Both the position numbers and the translations under genes were made by a program. 64,000 bases of DNA from JAGXQV01 sp964451375. GTDB taxonomy: Bacteria; Pseudomonadota; Gammaproteobacteria; Burkholderiales; Sulfuricellaceae. Position 1 is the stretch's first letter, and each line of letters begins with the position of its first letter. The notes below the pieces were generated by a model, which ran no database searches, was not told the DNA's origin, and saw only the letters and a list, made by a program, of their open reading frames with translations. Location of the stretch: the NCBI GenBank assembly GCA_964451375.1, contig CAYVIN010000010.1:1-64000 (forward strand), read 5' to 3'. Below, one piece after another: positions 61,142 through 64,000 of this stretch.

Positions 61142-62272
61142 GTGTCCGCCGCGCAGCCCAAGCTGCTGTTTCTGGTCACCGAAGATTGGTATTTCTGTTC
61201 ACATCGCCTGCCGCTCGCCTGCGCGGCCCGCGACGCCGGCTTTGACGTAGCCGTCGCCTGCCGGGTGCGCGACCATGGCGAACAAATCCGCGCAGCCGGC
61301 CTACGTCTCTTGCCGCTCACCCTCAAGCGCAACAGCCGCAATCCCTGGCGGGAAATTCGCGCCATCGCCGAGATCACCGCGCTCTACCGCGCCGAACGGC
61401 CCGCCATCGTCCACCACGTCGCCTTGAAGCCGGTGTTGTATGGCTCGCTCGCCGCGCGCCTCGCCAGCGTCCCCGCAGTGGTCAACGCCCTGGCGGGGAT
61501 GGGTTACGTATTCACCTCCGACAAGCTCCCGGTGCAACTTTTACGTCCGCTCATCACCCTGGCTTTCCGCCTTCTCCTCAAACGGGGCCGCATCATCCTG
61601 CAAAACCCCGACGACCGCGCCGCCCTGCTCGATACCGGCGTTGCGAATGCCGCCCAAATCACCCTGATACGCGGCTCCGGCGTGGACACTACGCAGTTCG
61701 CCTGCACCCCCGAGCCGGAAAACCCCATCCCGCTGGTGGTATTGCCGGCACGGATGTTGTGGGACAAAGGCGTCGGTGAATTCGTCGCAGCGGCGCAAAT
61801 CCTCAAAGAGCAAGGCATTGCAGCACGTTTCCTGCTCGCCGGCGAAAGCGACCCGGACAACCCCGCCGCAATTCCCGCCGCCCAGCTTGAAGCGTGGCGC
61901 GATTTAGGCTTCGTCGAATGGCCGGGCCGTCAGGAAAACATGGCCCGGCTGCTGACCCAGGCCAACCTGGTCTGTCTGCCTTCCTACCGCGAAGGTCTAC
62001 CCAAGGCCCTGCTGGAAGCCGCCGCCTGCGGACGCGCCATCGTCGCCACCGACGTACCGGGCTGCCGCGAAATCGTCCGCCCCGGCCAGAATGGCCTGCT
62101 GGTTCCGGCTCGCGATGCCACAGCACTTGCCCGCGCCCTGCGGGAATTGCTGGAAGCCCCCGCGCAACGCCGTCAATTCGGCTTGCAGGGCCGCCAAATG
62201 GTCGAGCGCGAATTTTCGGTGGAGCACATCACCGCGCAAACACTCGCGTTATACCGGGAGATGCTGGCATGA
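61142..62272 (+). CDS. Family 4 glycosyltransferase
   Basis: The 376-residue GT-B enzyme starts LLFLVTEDWYFCSHRLPLA, typical of WbpT/WbyH-like transferases of O-antigen clusters, with IHHVALKPVLYGSLAAR-type acceptor segment (about 90), LPARMLWDKGVGEFV and the donor motif PSYREGLPKALLEAAACG (E-x7-E). It probably adds the uronic acid or amino sugar made by this cluster to the lipid-linked glycan. The GTG start follows AGGGG. Its stop overlaps the next ATG (ATGA). Confidence 0.88.
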   Translation: MSAAQPKLLFLVTEDWYFCSHRLPLACAARDAGFDVAVACRVRDHGEQIRAAGLRLLPLTLKRNSRNPWREIRAIAEITALYRAERPAIVHHVALKPVLYGSLAARLASVPAVVNALAGMGYVFTSDKLPVQLLRPLITLAFRLLLKRGRIILQNPDDRAALLDTGVANAAQITLIRGSGVDTTQFACTPEPENPIPLVVLPARMLWDKGVGEFVAAAQILKEQGIAARFLLAGESDPDNPAAIPAAQLEAWRDLGFVEWPGRQENMARLLTQANLVCLPSYREGLPKALLEAAACGRAIVATDVPGCREIVRPGQNGLLVPARDATALARALRELLEAPAQRRQFGLQGRQMVEREFSVEHITAQTLALYREMLA

Positions 62273-63210
62273 AAACCGTTCTGGTTACCGGCGCAAACGG
62301 CTTCGTCGGGCAGGCGCTGTGTCCGCTATTGGAGAGCGCAGGCTGGACAGTGCGCAAAACCGCGCGGTCGCCCCAACCCGGCTGCGTTGTCGTTGGCGAG
62401 ATCGGCCCGGATACCGATTGGCGCGCGGCGCTGGAAGGCGTCGCGGCAGTCATCCATCTCGCCGCGCGCGTCCATGTCTTGCACGACGCCGCCGGCGACC
62501 CGCTGACTCTCTACCGCACCGTCAATCGCGACGGCACAGCCCATCTGGCGCATCAGGCCGCACGGGCCGGGGTGAAACGTCTGGTTTATCTAAGTTCCAT
62601 CAAGGTCAACGGCGAAGCGACTTCCAACCAGCCGTTCCGCCCCCCCGATCCCGCCAACCCACAAGACCCCTATGGCGTTTCCAAATGGGAAGCGGAACAG
62701 GAACTCCACCGAATCGCCGCCGACACCGGCATGGAAGTGGTTATCCTGCGCCCGCCGCTGGTGTACGGCCCCGGCGTCAAAGCCAACTTCCTGCGCCTTT
62801 TGACGCTGGTCGAGCGCGGCATTCCGCTACCGCTGGGCGCGGTGAGCAACCGGCGCAGCCTGCTTTACCTGGGCAATCTCGCCGATGTCATCCGCTGCTG
62901 CCTGGAACACCCGGCCGCGCCCGACAGAACCTTTTTGCCCAGCGATAGCACGCCACTCTCCAGCCCGGCGCTGGTGCGCGCCATCGCGACGAGCCTGGAC
63001 AAATCCGCGCGCCTGCTGCCGATCCCGCCCGTGCTACTCAAGCTGGTCGGCTGGCTCACCGGCAAAAACGCCGAAGTGACACGGCTGCTGGATTCACTGG
63101 AAATTGACGACCCCGGTTTGCGTAACGACCTCGGCTGGCTACCGCCCTACACCCTGGAACAGGGCCTGGCCGCTACCGCCGCCTGGTATCGCGGGAGGAT
63201 ACCGGCATGA
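62269..63210 (+). CDS. WbpV/WbfT-like NAD-dependent sugar SDR
   Basis: The true start is the ATG at 62269, overlapping the upstream stop as ATGA; the frame is open far upstream, but that part is a shadow of the glycosyltransferase gene. The 313-residue protein has VTGANGFVG (6-14), LAARVHVLHD, YLSSIKVNGE and YGVSKWEAEQ (Tyr/Lys active site). This pattern fits the 4-keto reductases / epimerases (WbpV type) that precede the first glycosyl-phosphotransferase, for example in QuiNAc or FucNAc synthesis. Its stop overlaps the next start (ATGA). Confidence 0.88.
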   Translation: MKTVLVTGANGFVGQALCPLLESAGWTVRKTARSPQPGCVVVGEIGPDTDWRAALEGVAAVIHLAARVHVLHDAAGDPLTLYRTVNRDGTAHLAHQAARAGVKRLVYLSSIKVNGEATSNQPFRPPDPANPQDPYGVSKWEAEQELHRIAADTGMEVVILRPPLVYGPGVKANFLRLLTLVERGIPLPLGAVSNRRSLLYLGNLADVIRCCLEHPAAPDRTFLPSDSTPLSSPALVRAIATSLDKSARLLPIPPVLLKLVGWLTGKNAEVTRLLDSLEIDDPGLRNDLGWLPPYTLEQGLAATAAWYRGRIPA

Positions 63211-64000
63211 TCCTCACCAACCTCACCCCGCTCCTGGCCCTCGCCGTCACCTGGGCAGGCATCGCCTGGCTGCTGCACAGCGGTCTCGCCAAAGTAGCGA
63301 TGGACGACCCCAACCAGCGTTCCCTGCACACCCGCGCCATTCCCCGCACCGGCGGATTAGCGATTCTCGCCGGGGTGCTGGTAAGCTGGCTGACGCTGCA
63401 TCCCGCTTGGCTGTGGTTGCCGCTGGGATTAGGGTTGACGCTGGCCATCGTGTCGTTTCTCGACGACCTATCCGGGCTGGCGGTGCGCTGGCGGCTGCTC
63501 GCCCATCTCGCCGCCGCAGCCCTGCTGGCCTACGCCGGTCTCGGCCATTTCCCGCTGTGGGTAATCGTCGCGGCAACCCTCGCCATCGTATGGATGAGCA
63601 ACCTCTACAACTTCATGGACGGTTCGGATGGCTTGGCGGGCGGCATGGCGCTGTTTGGTTTCGGCTTTATGGGAATTGCCGCATTGGTGGCGGGAGACCG
63701 GGAATTCGCCGGGGCGGCTTTCGCCGTCTCGGCAGCGGCGCTGGGATTTCTGCTATTCAATTTCCACCCGGCGCGGATTTTCATGGGCGACGCCGGTTCC
63801 ATCCCCCTGGGATTTTTCGCCGCCGCGCTGGGCCTGCTTGGCTGGCAGCGTGGCTTATGGCCGTGGTGGTTCGCTCCGCTGGTTTTTTCGCCATTCGTCG
63901 TGGACGCCAGCATCACCCTGGCAAAACGCGGCTTGCGTGGCGAAAAGGTCTGGCAGGCGCATCGCGAACATTATTACCAGCGCCTCGTGCAACTGGGACT
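63207..64000 (+). CDS. WecA/WbpL-family glycosyl-phosphate transferase (partial)
   Basis: The gene starts at the ATG overlapping the upstream stop and remains open at the window edge after 264 codons. It encodes a multi-span membrane protein with MraY/WecA motifs: VSFLDDLSGL, NLYNFMDGSDGLAGG, FNFHPARIFMGDAGS and the cytoplasmic HREHYYQRL. It transfers an N-acetyl-sugar phosphate to undecaprenyl phosphate, starting repeat-unit synthesis. The WbpV-like gene directly before it suggests the first sugar is a FucNAc- or QuiNAc-type residue. Only the C-terminal end is missing. Confidence 0.92.
   Translation, partial: MILTNLTPLLALAVTWAGIAWLLHSGLAKVAMDDPNQRSLHTRAIPRTGGLAILAGVLVSWLTLHPAWLWLPLGLGLTLAIVSFLDDLSGLAVRWRLLAHLAAAALLAYAGLGHFPLWVIVAATLAIVWMSNLYNFMDGSDGLAGGMALFGFGFMGIAALVAGDREFAGAAFAVSAAALGFLLFNFHPARIFMGDAGSIPLGFFAAALGLLGWQRGLWPWWFAPLVFSPFVVDASITLAKRGLRGEKVWQAHREHYYQRLVQLG

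Noticed and set aside
61894..62268. Upstream extension of the WbpV-like SDR frame
   Set aside because: The frame is open but overlaps the end of the glycosyltransferase gene and reads as Arg/Pro-rich nonsense; the SDR fold starts at the ATG at 62269.

Overview
The window looks like a chromosomal segment of a GC-rich betaproteobacterium, probably of the Nitrosomonadales / Gallionellaceae type. This is inferred from gene order: rne divergent from rluC with a HAD phosphatase and sppA behind it, and uvrB divergent from an aspartate-type aminotransferase. An MSHA-type pilus operon beside surface-glycan genes fits this. No rRNA or tRNA gene and no CRISPR array was seen.

Layout. 1-5.5 kb: an SDR oxidoreductase, a hicA-hicB toxin-antitoxin pair, then a lipid group (dgkA, a secreted zinc phospholipase C-type protein, a PAP2 phosphatase and a family 4 glycosyltransferase). 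PhoB-box-like repeats lie in front of the glycosyltransferase. The 3' remnant of an IS91-family transposase follows, ending in an 85-bp palindromic site. 5.5-17.7 kb is mostly housekeeping: rof, sppA, a Gph-like phosphatase, rluC, rne, a low-molecular-weight tyrosine phosphatase, cheZ, uvrB, an aminotransferase, and a coupled HDOD / metallo-beta-lactamase-fold pair. A 167-bp near-palindromic element closes this part.

17.9-51.6 kb is one long co-oriented (minus strand) surface-glycan locus. It holds three glutamine-dependent asparagine-synthase homologues, six methyltransferases, six sugar-nucleotide or sugar SDR/Gfo-Idh enzymes, two cytidylyltransferases, a NeuB-type synthase, a DegT aminotransferase, a sugar N-formyltransferase-like protein, a WbpG/WbuX-type amidotransferase, a radical SAM enzyme, a Wzx-type flippase and two large GT-B-like proteins. 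Genes mostly overlap by 4 bp or lie a few bases apart. The part from about 35 to 42 kb is visibly richer in A/T and looks separately acquired.

51.6-58.7 kb is the first half of an MSHA pilus operon (mshI to mshN), on the same strand and translationally coupled to the glycan locus. Its first gene encodes a LexA-type winged helix without the peptidase domain, preceded by a good sigma-70 promoter. mshE, mshG and the pilin genes are not in the window. 58.8-64 kb, on the plus strand and divergent from the pilus operon, starts a second polysaccharide cluster: tviB, tviC, a glycosyltransferase, a WbpV-like SDR and a WbpL/WecA-like lipid-carrier transferase that runs off the window.

The main candidate for something undescribed is the amidation part of the glycan locus at 40.1-46.0 kb. 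Two divergent asparagine-synthase homologues have lost the conserved acidic residue of the synthetase site. They flank an unknown 129-residue protein and lie next to a WbpG/WbuX amidotransferase that has no HisH/HisF partner here. A sialic-acid-type pathway lies just upstream.
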